NCBI GenBank assembly: GCA_040510075.1 | Contig: JBEVJT010000010.1 | Span: forward strand, 1-8,095 | Origin: VAZQ01 sp040510075 | GTDB lineage: Bacteria > Pseudomonadota > Alphaproteobacteria > Rhizobiales > Xanthobacteraceae | Direction of reading: 5' to 3' | DNA length: 8,095 bases | Shown here: positions 1-5,941 of the stretch, in pieces | Layout: every line of letters begins with the position of its first letter | Numbering within the stretch: position 1 is the stretch's first letter | Made by a program: the position numbers and the translations under genes | Notes under the pieces: model-generated | Database searches by the model: none | What the model saw: the letters and a program-made list of their open reading frames with translations, nothing else | What the model was told of the DNA's origin: nothing

Positions 1-39
1 GCTGCGCTCTACGTCTTTCTCAATCCAAAATTTGCCTAG
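1..39 (+). CDS. 3' end of an upstream gene (partial)
   Basis: Reading frame 1 is open from the first base and ends at TAG (37-39). It gives a 12-residue tail, AALYVFLNPKFA. The mix of hydrophobic and aromatic residues would suit the last helix of a membrane protein, but twelve residues are too few to name a family. The strong inverted repeat that begins seven bases after the stop is where a 3' hairpin would be expected, which modestly supports a gene ending here. The alternative is a chance open frame, since 39 bases without a stop in GC-rich DNA is not remarkable. Confidence 0.35.
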   Translation, partial: AALYVFLNPKFA

Positions 40-45
40 TGCGGC

Positions 46-100
46 GGTTCAGAAGTCCGCATCATTCTCGCCGCAAGTCCGAAATGCGGACTTCTGAACC
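46..100. repeat. Perfect 17-bp inverted repeat with an internal competing hairpin
   Basis: The left arm (46-62, GGTTCAGAAGTCCGCAT) is the exact reverse complement of the right arm (84-100), with a 21-base loop. The loop holds a second copy of AAGTCCG (75-81) that can also pair with CGGACTT (87-93), giving a 7-bp stem with a 5-base loop. The two folds cannot form together. No T-run follows on either strand, so it is not a classical intrinsic terminator, although a transcript of the gene ending at 39 would carry this hairpin just past its stop. It could be a dispersed repeat, a 3'-end stabilising hairpin or a dyad protein-binding site. Confidence 0.7.
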
Positions 101-126
101 AAAGCCACACCAGATCAATAAGTTGT

Positions 127-198
127 TAGTGCCCTTCGATTCCGAAGTTCGCAAACGAGCGTGCCGCAGTTTGATGCGAGCTTCGGAATCGGGACACT
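127..198. repeat. Long imperfect inverted repeat
   Basis: The core arms at 137-153 (CGATTCCGAAGTTCGCA) and 175-191 differ at one base, which would be a G-U pair in RNA. Outside the core, AGTGCCC on the left and GGGACACT on the right continue the pairing with small bulges. Inside it, AAAC and GTTT extend the pairing after a two-base bulge. The whole element is about 72 bases, the size of a small palindromic repeat or a decayed miniature element. The GAAGTTCG word in the left arm recurs inverted at 247-254, and the related GAAGTCCG is in the repeat at 46-100, so this stretch seems built from copies of one motif. No gene is visible between 40 and 482. Confidence 0.6.
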
Positions 199-413
199 AG
201 CGGGCGCGGCACCCTCGCAGCTTGCCCTCGCAGGCAAAGGGAGTTCCGAACTTCAGGAGGCGAGCGCTTTCGCCCGCAATGGAAAGTCATACTACTTGCT
301 CCATCCACTAAAAGCGGATTTGCTAATCACGTAATCTCGATTTTGTGCGGACACGCGGGAAGAATGGCGACGACGATTGGCCCGGCCGCGGTTTCAACGC
401 TGTATCGCTTGGT

Positions 414-442
414 TTGCATTGTGATCCAGAAAAAGCTGAAAT
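414..442 (+). promoter_or_regulatory. Possible promoter for the channel/efflux cluster
   Basis: TTGCAT (414-419) and TGAAAT (437-442) are separated by 17 bases, a reasonable housekeeping-sigma layout about 40 bases before the channel start codon. The -10 box matches the consensus only in part. A small hairpin (CTGAAA 436-441 with TTTCAG 447-452) overlaps and follows the -10 box and would lie near the transcript start. The assignment rests on pattern matching alone. Confidence 0.22.
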
Positions 443-482
443 CGGCTTTCAGGTCGTTTGACCAAAAGACTTAAGAGTGCGC

Positions 483-821
483 ATGAACCGGCCGGCACCA
501 AAGACCATGCGGCGGTACTTTTTCGTGGCCCTCCGTCACGCCATTCACGTCACGTGGCCAGTCCTGTCGACAATTCTGGCGATTCAGACAGCCCTGGGCC
601 TCTTGATTGGCCTTGTCGAGGGCTGGCCTGTTGGCGACGCGCTCTATTTCACCTTCATCACTGGACTCACGATCGGCTATGGCGATCTTGTGCCGCGGCA
701 GGCACTCGCGCGCGCACTTGCAATCGGGATTGGCGTCTCCGGGCTCTTCCTCACTGGCCTGATCGCGGGCATTGCGGTCTACGCCATGCGCACAGCGCTC
801 GGCGATCGCGATGCCGGCTGA
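483..821 (+). CDS. Small two-transmembrane potassium-channel-like protein (Ion_trans_2 type)
   Basis: This 112-residue inner-membrane protein has the layout of a minimal K+ channel subunit. There is an N-terminal basic stretch, a first helix at about residues 22-44, a pore helix, the selectivity-filter motif TIGYGDLVP at about 63-71, and a second helix at about 76-101. The filter T-x-GYGD is canonical for K+-selective channels, which work as tetramers. There is no cytoplasmic RCK or other regulatory domain, so the protein is essentially only the pore. ATG 483 is chosen, with a weak AAGAG just upstream; GTG at 477 would add two residues. It lies 71 bases upstream of the first adaptor gene on the same strand, so co-transcription is possible. 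The family call is firm; the physiological role and the ion actually conducted are not known. Confidence 0.85.
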   Translation: MNRPAPKTMRRYFFVALRHAIHVTWPVLSTILAIQTALGLLIGLVEGWPVGDALYFTFITGLTIGYGDLVPRQALARALAIGIGVSGLFLTGLIAGIAVYAMRTALGDRDAG

Positions 822-892
822 CGTCCAACCGATCAGCGACGGATCATCGCTTCGATGGTATCAAGGCAGCTTTCAACCGAGCGAATTGCGCG

Positions 893-1993
893 ATGGAAAC
901 GCTGAACCCTGACTCTCAAACGGGGGCTGCGCCTGAACCGGCTCCCAGAGATGTCACGCGTGCTGCGCGTGAGCCACCTCCCAGAGACATGACCAGCAAA
1001 GAGACGCCTTCGCCGACCCGGCTTCCGTCCATCATCGTCGGTGTTGTGGTCGCCATCGTTGGTGCGTTGTCGATCTATTATCTGGTGCGGCCACAGCCTC
1101 TGTTGGTGCAGGGCGAGGTCGACGCCACGCGGTTCGACATCGCGGCGCGCGTCGACGGGCGGGTTGCCGAGGTCCCCGTCGTGCGCGGTCAGGATCTCGC
1201 CGCCGGAGCCGTGCTGGTGCGCATCGACAACCCGGAGACGATCGCCAAGAACGACCAGGCAGTGGCCGCGAAGGTCGTGGCCGAGACGCAGCTCGCCCAC
1301 ATCAATGCCGGCACGCGCGCGGAAGTGATCGCGGCGCGCAAGGCCGCGCTCGAGCGCGCCGAGGCGGCATTGGTGCTCGCACAAAAAACCTACGAGCGCG
1401 TCAAACAGCTGGCCGAGCACGGCAATGCCCCGATTGCCCGCCTCGACCAGGCGACGGATAGCTTGCACGAAAGCGAGCGCGCCGTCGATCAGGCCCGATC
1501 GGCCTACGAGCAGGCGGTCAACGGATATACGAAGGAGGAGCGCGAGATCGCCGTGGCGAATGTCGGCAAGGCGCTCGCCGACATCAAAGCGGTGGAGTCA
1601 ATCATCGATCAGATGGTGGTGTACGCGCCGGTCGCCTCGCAGGTCTACCAGCGCAACATCGAGCCCGGCGAGTATGTTTCGCCCGGCGTGCCGCTGGTGA
1701 CGCTGATCGATCTGGGCGACCTCTGGATCCACTTCGACCTGCGCGAGGATCTGGTCAAGACGCTGAAGGTCGGCGATCGGTTCAACGTGCGCATCCCGGC
1801 GCTCAGCGACCGTCGCATCGCCGTCGAGGTGAAGCTGATCGCGACGAAGGGCGAATATGCGAGCTGGCGCGCCACCCGCGCCACCGGCGATTTCGACCTG
1901 CGCACGTTCTCGATCCGCGCCTATCCGGTCGAGAAGGTGCCGGAGCTGCGCCCCGGCATGAGCGCGTATCTGGATTGGCGGACTCGCAAATGA
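893..1993 (+). CDS. HlyD-family membrane fusion (periplasmic adaptor) protein, first copy
   Basis: This 366-residue adaptor bridges an inner-membrane transporter to an outer-membrane channel. Residues 1-44 are a Pro/Arg-rich cytoplasmic tail, and residues 45-65 are a single membrane anchor. A first lipoyl half-domain (about 70-115, with VDGRVAEVPVVRGQ) is followed by a helical hairpin rich in Ala, Glu and Arg (about 117-240). The second lipoyl half (about 241-272, EPGEYVSPGVPLVTL) leads into a beta-barrel and C-terminal domain. The segment EYASWRATRATGDFDLRTF (321-339) matches the second adaptor of the cluster. The open frame extends further upstream, but that part overlaps the channel gene in another frame and is not protein-like. 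ATG 893 is therefore chosen; ATG 989 (334 residues) is a realistic alternative that keeps the anchor. Neither has a strong ribosome binding site. The stop overlaps the permease start (ATGA), so translation is coupled. Confidence 0.88.
   Translation: METLNPDSQTGAAPEPAPRDVTRAAREPPPRDMTSKETPSPTRLPSIIVGVVVAIVGALSIYYLVRPQPLLVQGEVDATRFDIAARVDGRVAEVPVVRGQDLAAGAVLVRIDNPETIAKNDQAVAAKVVAETQLAHINAGTRAEVIAARKAALERAEAALVLAQKTYERVKQLAEHGNAPIARLDQATDSLHESERAVDQARSAYEQAVNGYTKEEREIAVANVGKALADIKAVESIIDQMVVYAPVASQVYQRNIEPGEYVSPGVPLVTLIDLGDLWIHFDLREDLVKTLKVGDRFNVRIPALSDRRIAVEVKLIATKGEYASWRATRATGDFDLRTFSIRAYPVEKVPELRPGMSAYLDWRTRK
935..993 (+). repeat. In-frame direct repeat in the adaptor N-terminus
   Basis: Bases 935-957 and 971-993 are imperfect direct copies 36 bases (12 codons) apart. 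They encode EPAPRDVT and EPPPRDMT, separated by RAAR. The unit sits in the cytoplasmic tail before the membrane helix, in the stretch between the two candidate start codons, so it would be absent from the shorter protein. It looks like a recent small duplication in a disordered tail. Confidence 0.6.
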
Positions 1994-4305
1994 AACGCAG
2001 ACCGAGGCCCGGCTTCTGGCTGGTCGCCCGGCGCGAGCTGCGATGGCTGCTGCGCGACCGCGCCGCGTTGATCCTGATCTTCGGCGTGCCGCTGTTCGCT
2101 TTCGTGGTGCTGACCGCGGTGTTCAGCAACCCGGTGATCCGCGGGCTCGGCGTGGTCGTGGTGGACGCCGACCGTTCCGACACCTCGCGTGCTTTCGTGG
2201 AGCACGTCGCATCGTCCCCCGGCCTCAGTATCGTCGAGCGCCCCGGCGACCTCGCGTCGGCGGCGAGCGCAATCCGCTCCGGCGACGCCATTGGGGCGGT
2301 CTACGTGCCGGCCGATTTCGAGCGCGATCTCAAGGCCGGGCGCCGCCCGCAGGTCGTCGCTTTCTACAATCAGCAATTCCTCACCGCCGCGGGTGTCGCA
2401 TCATCGGGCCTGGGCGACAGCCTTACGGCCGCCTCCCATCAGGCCGTCGTTCGTGCGGCGCCGAAACCCTCCCGCATCGGAGCGCTGGTCGGTGAGACCA
2501 TCACACTGGTCAACCCGCAGCGGAACTACGCCCAGTTCCTGCTGCGCACGCTGTTGCCGATGGTGGTCCACGTCATCGTCGCGATCGCCGCCGGCTATGC
2601 AGTGGGGTCCGAGTTTCGCCGCCGCAGCATGCGCACGTGGCTCGCCTGCGCGGGCGGCAATCCCATCGTAGCTCTGGCGGGCAAGCTCGCGCCGCTGTTT
2701 GCGATCTTCTTCGTGATCATGCTGACGACGCCGCTGATCCTGGAAGGACTGCTCGGCGTCGCGTTCAAGGGCAACGTGCCAATGATCGTCGTCGCCGGAT
2801 CGTTGTTCCTAATCAGCTACCTGGCACTGGGGGCGCTGCTGCAGCTCCTGGCGCGCGATCTTGCGACCGGGCTCGGCCTGACGGGTATCGTGGTCTCGCC
2901 GGCGTTCGGCTACGCCGGCGTGGGATTCCCGGTGTTCGGCATGAATGCATTCGCCTCCATGTGGGGTGCGATGCTGCCGCTGCGCTGGTACATGGCGGTG
3001 CTGCTCGGTCAGGCGGCGCGCGGCTTGCCGCTCTCGGACTCCGCACCCGCGTTCGCGGCGCTGACAGCGCTCACCGTGCTCTACACGCTCCTCGCATTCC
3101 TGCGACTGCGATCGCTTGCAAAAAGTGCGGTACCCGCTTTACCGGAGCCCCCATTGCCGGCGATTGAGGCGCCGCGCGGCATCGGCGGCGCTTTTGCCGC
3201 CGAGTGGCGGCGCGTGCTCGCGCTGCGCGGCGCCTTCATCCTGCTCGTGCTCGGGCCGCTGCTATACGGCATCTATTATCCACAGCCCTACCTCAACCAG
3301 ATCCTGCGCAAGATCCCAATCGTGGTCGTCGACAGCGATCAGAGCGAGCTCAGCCGCAGGATCGTCGAGACCCTGGATGCGAGCGGGGCGGTGAGCGTGG
3401 CGATGCGCGCCGCAACCTTGGCGGACGCGCGCGCGGCGCTCGACCGGGGGGAGGCGCTTGCGGTGGTCGGCATCCCGCCCGGGACCGAGCGCGACGTGCT
3501 CAAGGGCACTACCGTGCACGTTCCGATCTATGCCGACGCCACCTACCTTTTCATCTTTCGCACCAGCGCGAGCGGCATCGCAGTGGCGATCAATACCCTG
3601 TCCTCCGAGCTGGCTGGCGGCGGCGCGCGCACCGACGGCAGCCTCGTCAAGGCCGCACTCGCGTCGTCCAGTCCGGCTGACATCCTGCTGCAGCCGATCT
3701 TCAATCCGGTCGGCGGCTACGCCAGCTACATCGTGCCGGCGGCCTTCGTCCTGATCCTGCAGCAGATGCTGCTGATCGGCGCGTCGCTCCTAACCGTGGT
3801 CGCACTCGCTCAGCGCACCGGCGGCGCCTTCGCAACCGTGCTGGGCCGCGGCGTTGCGCACCTGACCATCTATATGCCGGCGCTCGCGCTCTACTTCATC
3901 GTGCTGCCGCGCATCTACGGATTTTCCACGCTCGGCCAGCCGCTGCAATTGTTCGCGCTCGCATCGGTGTTCACCCTGGCGACCAGCTTCATGGGCCAGG
4001 CGGCAGGCGCCTGGTTCAAGCATCCGGAAACACCAACGCTCATTTTTCTCGGCACCAGCCTGCCGCAGCTGTTCCTGACCGGTTTTTCGTGGCCGCGCGA
4101 AGCGATCCCCAAGGTGGCGCAGACCGTCGGTTATATCTTCCCCTCCGATTTGGCGATTGATGGCCTCGTGCGCATCGACCAGTTGGGGGCGAGCCTCTCG
4201 GAGGTGGCGCACGACTGGCGGGGCCTGTGCATCCTGGCGGTCGTCTACTTCATGCTCGCGGTGATGTCCCTGTTCTTCGTGAGACGGAGGTCAGTGCATG
4301 GCTAA
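1990..4305 (+). CDS. Fused double ABC-2 type permease
   Basis: This 771-residue inner-membrane permease consists of two homologous halves in one chain. Half A (about 1-380) has a first helix at 25-46, a large periplasmic domain (about 50-178) and five or so further helices to 376. After a Pro-rich linker (about 381-395), half B repeats the plan: helix 413-430, periplasmic domain about 436-575, then helices to 764. The halves share clear landmarks. GLGVVVVDADRSDTSR (53-67) matches KIPIVVVDSDQSELSR (441-456), and VNPQRNYAQF (174-183) matches FNPVGGYASY (571-580). This is the ABC2_membrane_3 arrangement, usually two separate or dimerised subunits powered by an ATPase. No Walker A, Walker B or ABC signature is present, so energy must come from a partner encoded elsewhere or from an unknown mechanism. 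ATG 1990 overlaps the preceding stop by four bases; TTG 1975 is a poorer start. Substrate unknown; drugs, lipids or solvents are usual for relatives. Confidence 0.9.
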   Translation: MKRRPRPGFWLVARRELRWLLRDRAALILIFGVPLFAFVVLTAVFSNPVIRGLGVVVVDADRSDTSRAFVEHVASSPGLSIVERPGDLASAASAIRSGDAIGAVYVPADFERDLKAGRRPQVVAFYNQQFLTAAGVASSGLGDSLTAASHQAVVRAAPKPSRIGALVGETITLVNPQRNYAQFLLRTLLPMVVHVIVAIAAGYAVGSEFRRRSMRTWLACAGGNPIVALAGKLAPLFAIFFVIMLTTPLILEGLLGVAFKGNVPMIVVAGSLFLISYLALGALLQLLARDLATGLGLTGIVVSPAFGYAGVGFPVFGMNAFASMWGAMLPLRWYMAVLLGQAARGLPLSDSAPAFAALTALTVLYTLLAFLRLRSLAKSAVPALPEPPLPAIEAPRGIGGAFAAEWRRVLALRGAFILLVLGPLLYGIYYPQPYLNQILRKIPIVVVDSDQSELSRRIVETLDASGAVSVAMRAATLADARAALDRGEALAVVGIPPGTERDVLKGTTVHVPIYADATYLFIFRTSASGIAVAINTLSSELAGGGARTDGSLVKAALASSSPADILLQPIFNPVGGYASYIVPAAFVLILQQMLLIGASLLTVVALAQRTGGAFATVLGRGVAHLTIYMPALALYFIVLPRIYGFSTLGQPLQLFALASVFTLATSFMGQAAGAWFKHPETPTLIFLGTSLPQLFLTGFSWPREAIPKVAQTVGYIFPSDLAIDGLVRIDQLGASLSEVAHDWRGLCILAVVYFMLAVMSLFFVRRRSVHG
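4286..4290 (+). promoter_or_regulatory. Ribosome binding site of the second adaptor
   Basis: GGAGG lies seven bases before ATG 4298, inside the 3' end of the permease gene. It is the best Shine-Dalgarno match in the efflux operon. It fixes the second adaptor's start, which overlaps the permease stop by eight bases. Confidence 0.7.
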
Positions 4306-5269
4306 AAGGTCGCTGCTCATCGCGGGCGGTCTGCTCCTCGTCGCGGCGGCAGGGCTCAGCGGCTATTTGCTCGGGCGCTCCGAGATGGCGCCACCCATCG
4401 TGGGTGTCGTGCGTATAACGGAGGTCCGCCTGGCACCCGAGGTGGGCGGCCAGCTCGCAGCCATCAAGGTTCACAAAGGCGATCGCGTCCGCGCCGGCGA
4501 CGTGGTTGCCGAGCTGTCGGCAATCGAGCTGACCGCCTCGGTAGCGCAAGCGCGCGCCGCCCTCGCCTCCGCGGTCGCGGACCGCAACAACGTCTATGCG
4601 GGCGTGCGCGCAGAGGAGATCGCCTCGCTCGCAGCGGCCATCGCCAAGGCCAAGGCGAAGCTCGAATATGCGCAGGCCCAGCTCACCCGAACCGCCACCT
4701 TGGCGCAAACCAACACGGCCACGCAGCAGGCGCTCGATCAGGCGGTAAATGACGTGGCGAGCGCACGCGCCGACGTCGCCGAGGCAGAAGCAAATCATGC
4801 CGCTGCCGTCGCTGGGCCGACCCGCGAGGAGCGCGCCATCGCAGACGCGCAGGTCAAGGCCGCAGCCGCCGCGCTCGCGCTGCTCGAGCAGCGCCTGGAC
4901 AAGACCATCCTGCGCGCTCCAGCCGACGGCGTCGTCACCGTGATCGTCGCCGAGACCGGCGAGAACATCCACGCCGGCCAGCCGGTGCTGGCGATCGAGG
5001 AGACTGGCAAGCGCTGGCTGTCGTTCAACGCACGCGAGGATCGGCTGCGCGGTCTCAGCGTAGGAGCCAAGATCGACGTGACCCGGCAGGGCACGCGCGA
5101 AGCGACAGCGGCCGTTGTCAGCGAGCTCGTGCCGCTCGGAACCTTCGCAACCTGGCAGGCGGAGCGCGCGATCGGCGATCACGATCGCAACACTCTGCGC
5201 TTGCGACTCGATCCGCAAGGCGACGCGGCCGGGTTCGAGCCTGGAATGACTGTCTGGATCCGTCGTTAA
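4298..5269 (+). CDS. HlyD-family membrane fusion (periplasmic adaptor) protein, second copy
   Basis: This 323-residue adaptor has a short cytoplasmic tip and a membrane anchor or uncleaved signal at about residues 5-26. A first lipoyl half follows (about 36-73, with APEVGGQLAAIKVHKGDRV). An Ala-rich helical hairpin (about 75-203) leads to the second lipoyl half, which carries the classic APADGVV motif at 207-213. The beta-barrel and C-terminal domain contain TFATWQAERAIGDHD (282-296), which aligns with the first adaptor. The start ATG is supported by GGAGG seven bases upstream and overlaps the permease stop by eight bases. The protein presumably pairs with the first adaptor around the double permease, one possibly per half, to reach a TolC-like channel not encoded here. 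The two adaptors are clearly diverged, so this is not a recent duplication. Confidence 0.9.
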   Translation: MAKRSLLIAGGLLLVAAAGLSGYLLGRSEMAPPIVGVVRITEVRLAPEVGGQLAAIKVHKGDRVRAGDVVAELSAIELTASVAQARAALASAVADRNNVYAGVRAEEIASLAAAIAKAKAKLEYAQAQLTRTATLAQTNTATQQALDQAVNDVASARADVAEAEANHAAAVAGPTREERAIADAQVKAAAAALALLEQRLDKTILRAPADGVVTVIVAETGENIHAGQPVLAIEETGKRWLSFNAREDRLRGLSVGAKIDVTRQGTREATAAVVSELVPLGTFATWQAERAIGDHDRNTLRLRLDPQGDAAGFEPGMTVWIRR

Positions 5270-5340
5270 GCGGCCCATTGCCCGAACGCCACGGCCACGG
5301 CGTGAGTGCCAGAGCACTGCAATTGCGCGACGGGTCACAA

Positions 5341-5370
5341 GTCGCTCTCAGGACTGCGGCGGCTTTTTTT
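5341..5370 (+). terminator. Weak intrinsic terminator candidate after the efflux operon
   Basis: GTCGCT (5341-5346) can pair with GGCGGC (5358-5363) with two G-U pairs and an 11-base loop, directly followed by seven T residues (5364-5370). It lies about 70 bases past the operon's last stop and 76 bases before the next gene, where a terminator is expected. The T-run is convincing but the stem is weak. Confidence 0.3.
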
Positions 5371-5446
5371 GAGAACTGCTGACGGAACTCCTACTCTCGG
5401 GCTTCGTTGATGGTTGCATTCGGTATGGAAATGGCGAGGAACTGCC

Positions 5447-5647
5447 ATGCCTCAGCCTCACAAGCGCGAAGCGTTGACCGTTACGTGTCATCTACTCTGT
5501 CCGAACTGTCTCAATCCGATGCGCATAAGAACTGCGCAAGTCGCTGCGGACGGTAGAGAAAAAATCCAATTCGCATGCGGGAGCTGTGAAGCAGAGGCGG
5601 TGAGGGATGAGACAGCAGACCTGTTCCTGTGTACGGTCTGCGATTAG
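5447..5647 (+). CDS. Small zinc-ribbon-like protein, unknown function
   Basis: This 66-residue cytoplasmic protein has three CxxC pairs: CPNC (18-21), CGSC (44-47) and CTVC at the very C-terminus (62-65), plus a lone Cys at 14. The first two pairs, 22 residues apart with a beta-rich stretch between, fit a zinc ribbon; the third pair could add or swap ligands. ATG 5447 is chosen because GAGGA (5436-5440) sits six bases upstream; an upstream in-frame start at 5414 lacks such a site. It stands apart from the efflux operon, with a candidate terminator between them. Short proteins with CxxC pairs are common in rhizobial genomes and mostly uncharacterised. RNA, DNA or protein binding through zinc is inference only. 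Confidence 0.65.
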   Translation: MPQPHKREALTVTCHLLCPNCLNPMRIRTAQVAADGREKIQFACGSCEAEAVRDETADLFLCTVCD

Positions 5648-5701
5648 CTCTGCCGCCGATAACTCACGTTCATGCTCCAATGCTTGCGTCACGCCGCGTC
5701 A

Positions 5702-5776
5702 TCACCGGCGCTGTGGCCGCTGATAATAGTTCCTGTTGTTGAAACTCCAGCCGCCCCAGCCGAAGCCGACGCGCAT
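5702..5776 (-). pseudogene. Possible remnant of a Gly/aromatic-rich small protein
   Basis: On the minus strand an ATG at 5776-5774 opens a 24-residue frame ending TGA (5704-5702): MRVGFGWGGWSFNN followed by RNYYQRPQRR. The composition (Gly/Trp then Asn/Tyr/Arg) resembles the C-terminal part of small secreted Gly/Tyr-rich proteins of rhizobia rather than random GC-rich translation. The frame stays open upstream without obvious coding character, and I see no signal peptide or ribosome binding site. It could therefore be the 3' end of a decayed gene cut by the neighbouring repeat, or chance. Confidence 0.2.
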
Positions 5777-5842
5777 ATCGGGCGAGCGCGCAGCTCCCCC
5801 TAGAGCAGATTCCGATGAAATGGCATCGCTACTTCCTCTGCT

Positions 5843-5900
5843 CATTCCCGCGCAAGCGGGAATCCAGGAAAAAACTGGGTCCCCGCTTTCGCGGGGACGA
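5843..5900. repeat. Dispersed palindromic (REP-like) element with three hairpins
   Basis: Three consecutive hairpins are visible. ATTCCCGC/GCGGGAAT (5844-5851 with 5856-5863) has loop GCAA. CCAG/CTGG (5864-5867 with 5875-5878) encloses GAAAAAA. GTCCCCGC/GCGGGGAC (5879-5886 with 5891-5898) has loop TTTC. The two GC-rich 8-bp stems are related to each other. Intergenic elements of this look are, to my knowledge, frequent in Bradyrhizobium and relatives. It lies between the ends of two converging genes, typical for REP-type sequences. Confidence 0.75.
5869..5898 (-). terminator. Terminator for the secreted-protein gene, inside the REP-like element
   Basis: Read on the minus strand, the 8-bp GC-rich stem (5898-5891 with 5886-5879, loop GAAA) is followed by four bases and then six T residues (5874-5869). 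It begins about 44 bases past the stop of the gene at 5942-6394. This is a good intrinsic-terminator layout, with the T-run slightly offset from the stem. Confidence 0.5.
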
Positions 5901-5941
5901 GCGGATCATGACTCATTGATCCAACTCGAACGAAATATGAA

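Noticed and set aside
46..198. CRISPR array
   Set aside because: The repeats are inverted arms of dyads, not regularly spaced direct repeats with unique spacers, and no cas gene is near.
126..308. 60-residue minus-strand open frame
   Set aside because: It lies over the inverted repeat, has Arg/Ser-rich composition and no ribosome binding site; most likely chance.
458..892. Upstream in-frame extension of the first adaptor (145 residues)
   Set aside because: It overlaps the channel gene in another frame and reads as a Cys/Trp/His/Arg-rich out-of-frame translation with no domain; the adaptor makes sense from 893 or 989.
833..1468. 211-residue minus-strand open frame opposite the first adaptor
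   Set aside because: Antisense shadow; Arg/His/Asp-rich translation without family features.
5305..5318. AGTGC/GCACT hairpin after the efflux operon as terminator
   Set aside because: Only a 5-bp stem and no T-run follows; the hairpin with seven T at 5341-5370 is a better, though still weak, candidate.
4250..5338. 362-residue minus-strand open frame opposite the second adaptor
   Set aside because: It is the antisense shadow of a clear HlyD gene in GC-rich DNA, rich in Arg/Gly/Leu/Ala with no recognisable domain.
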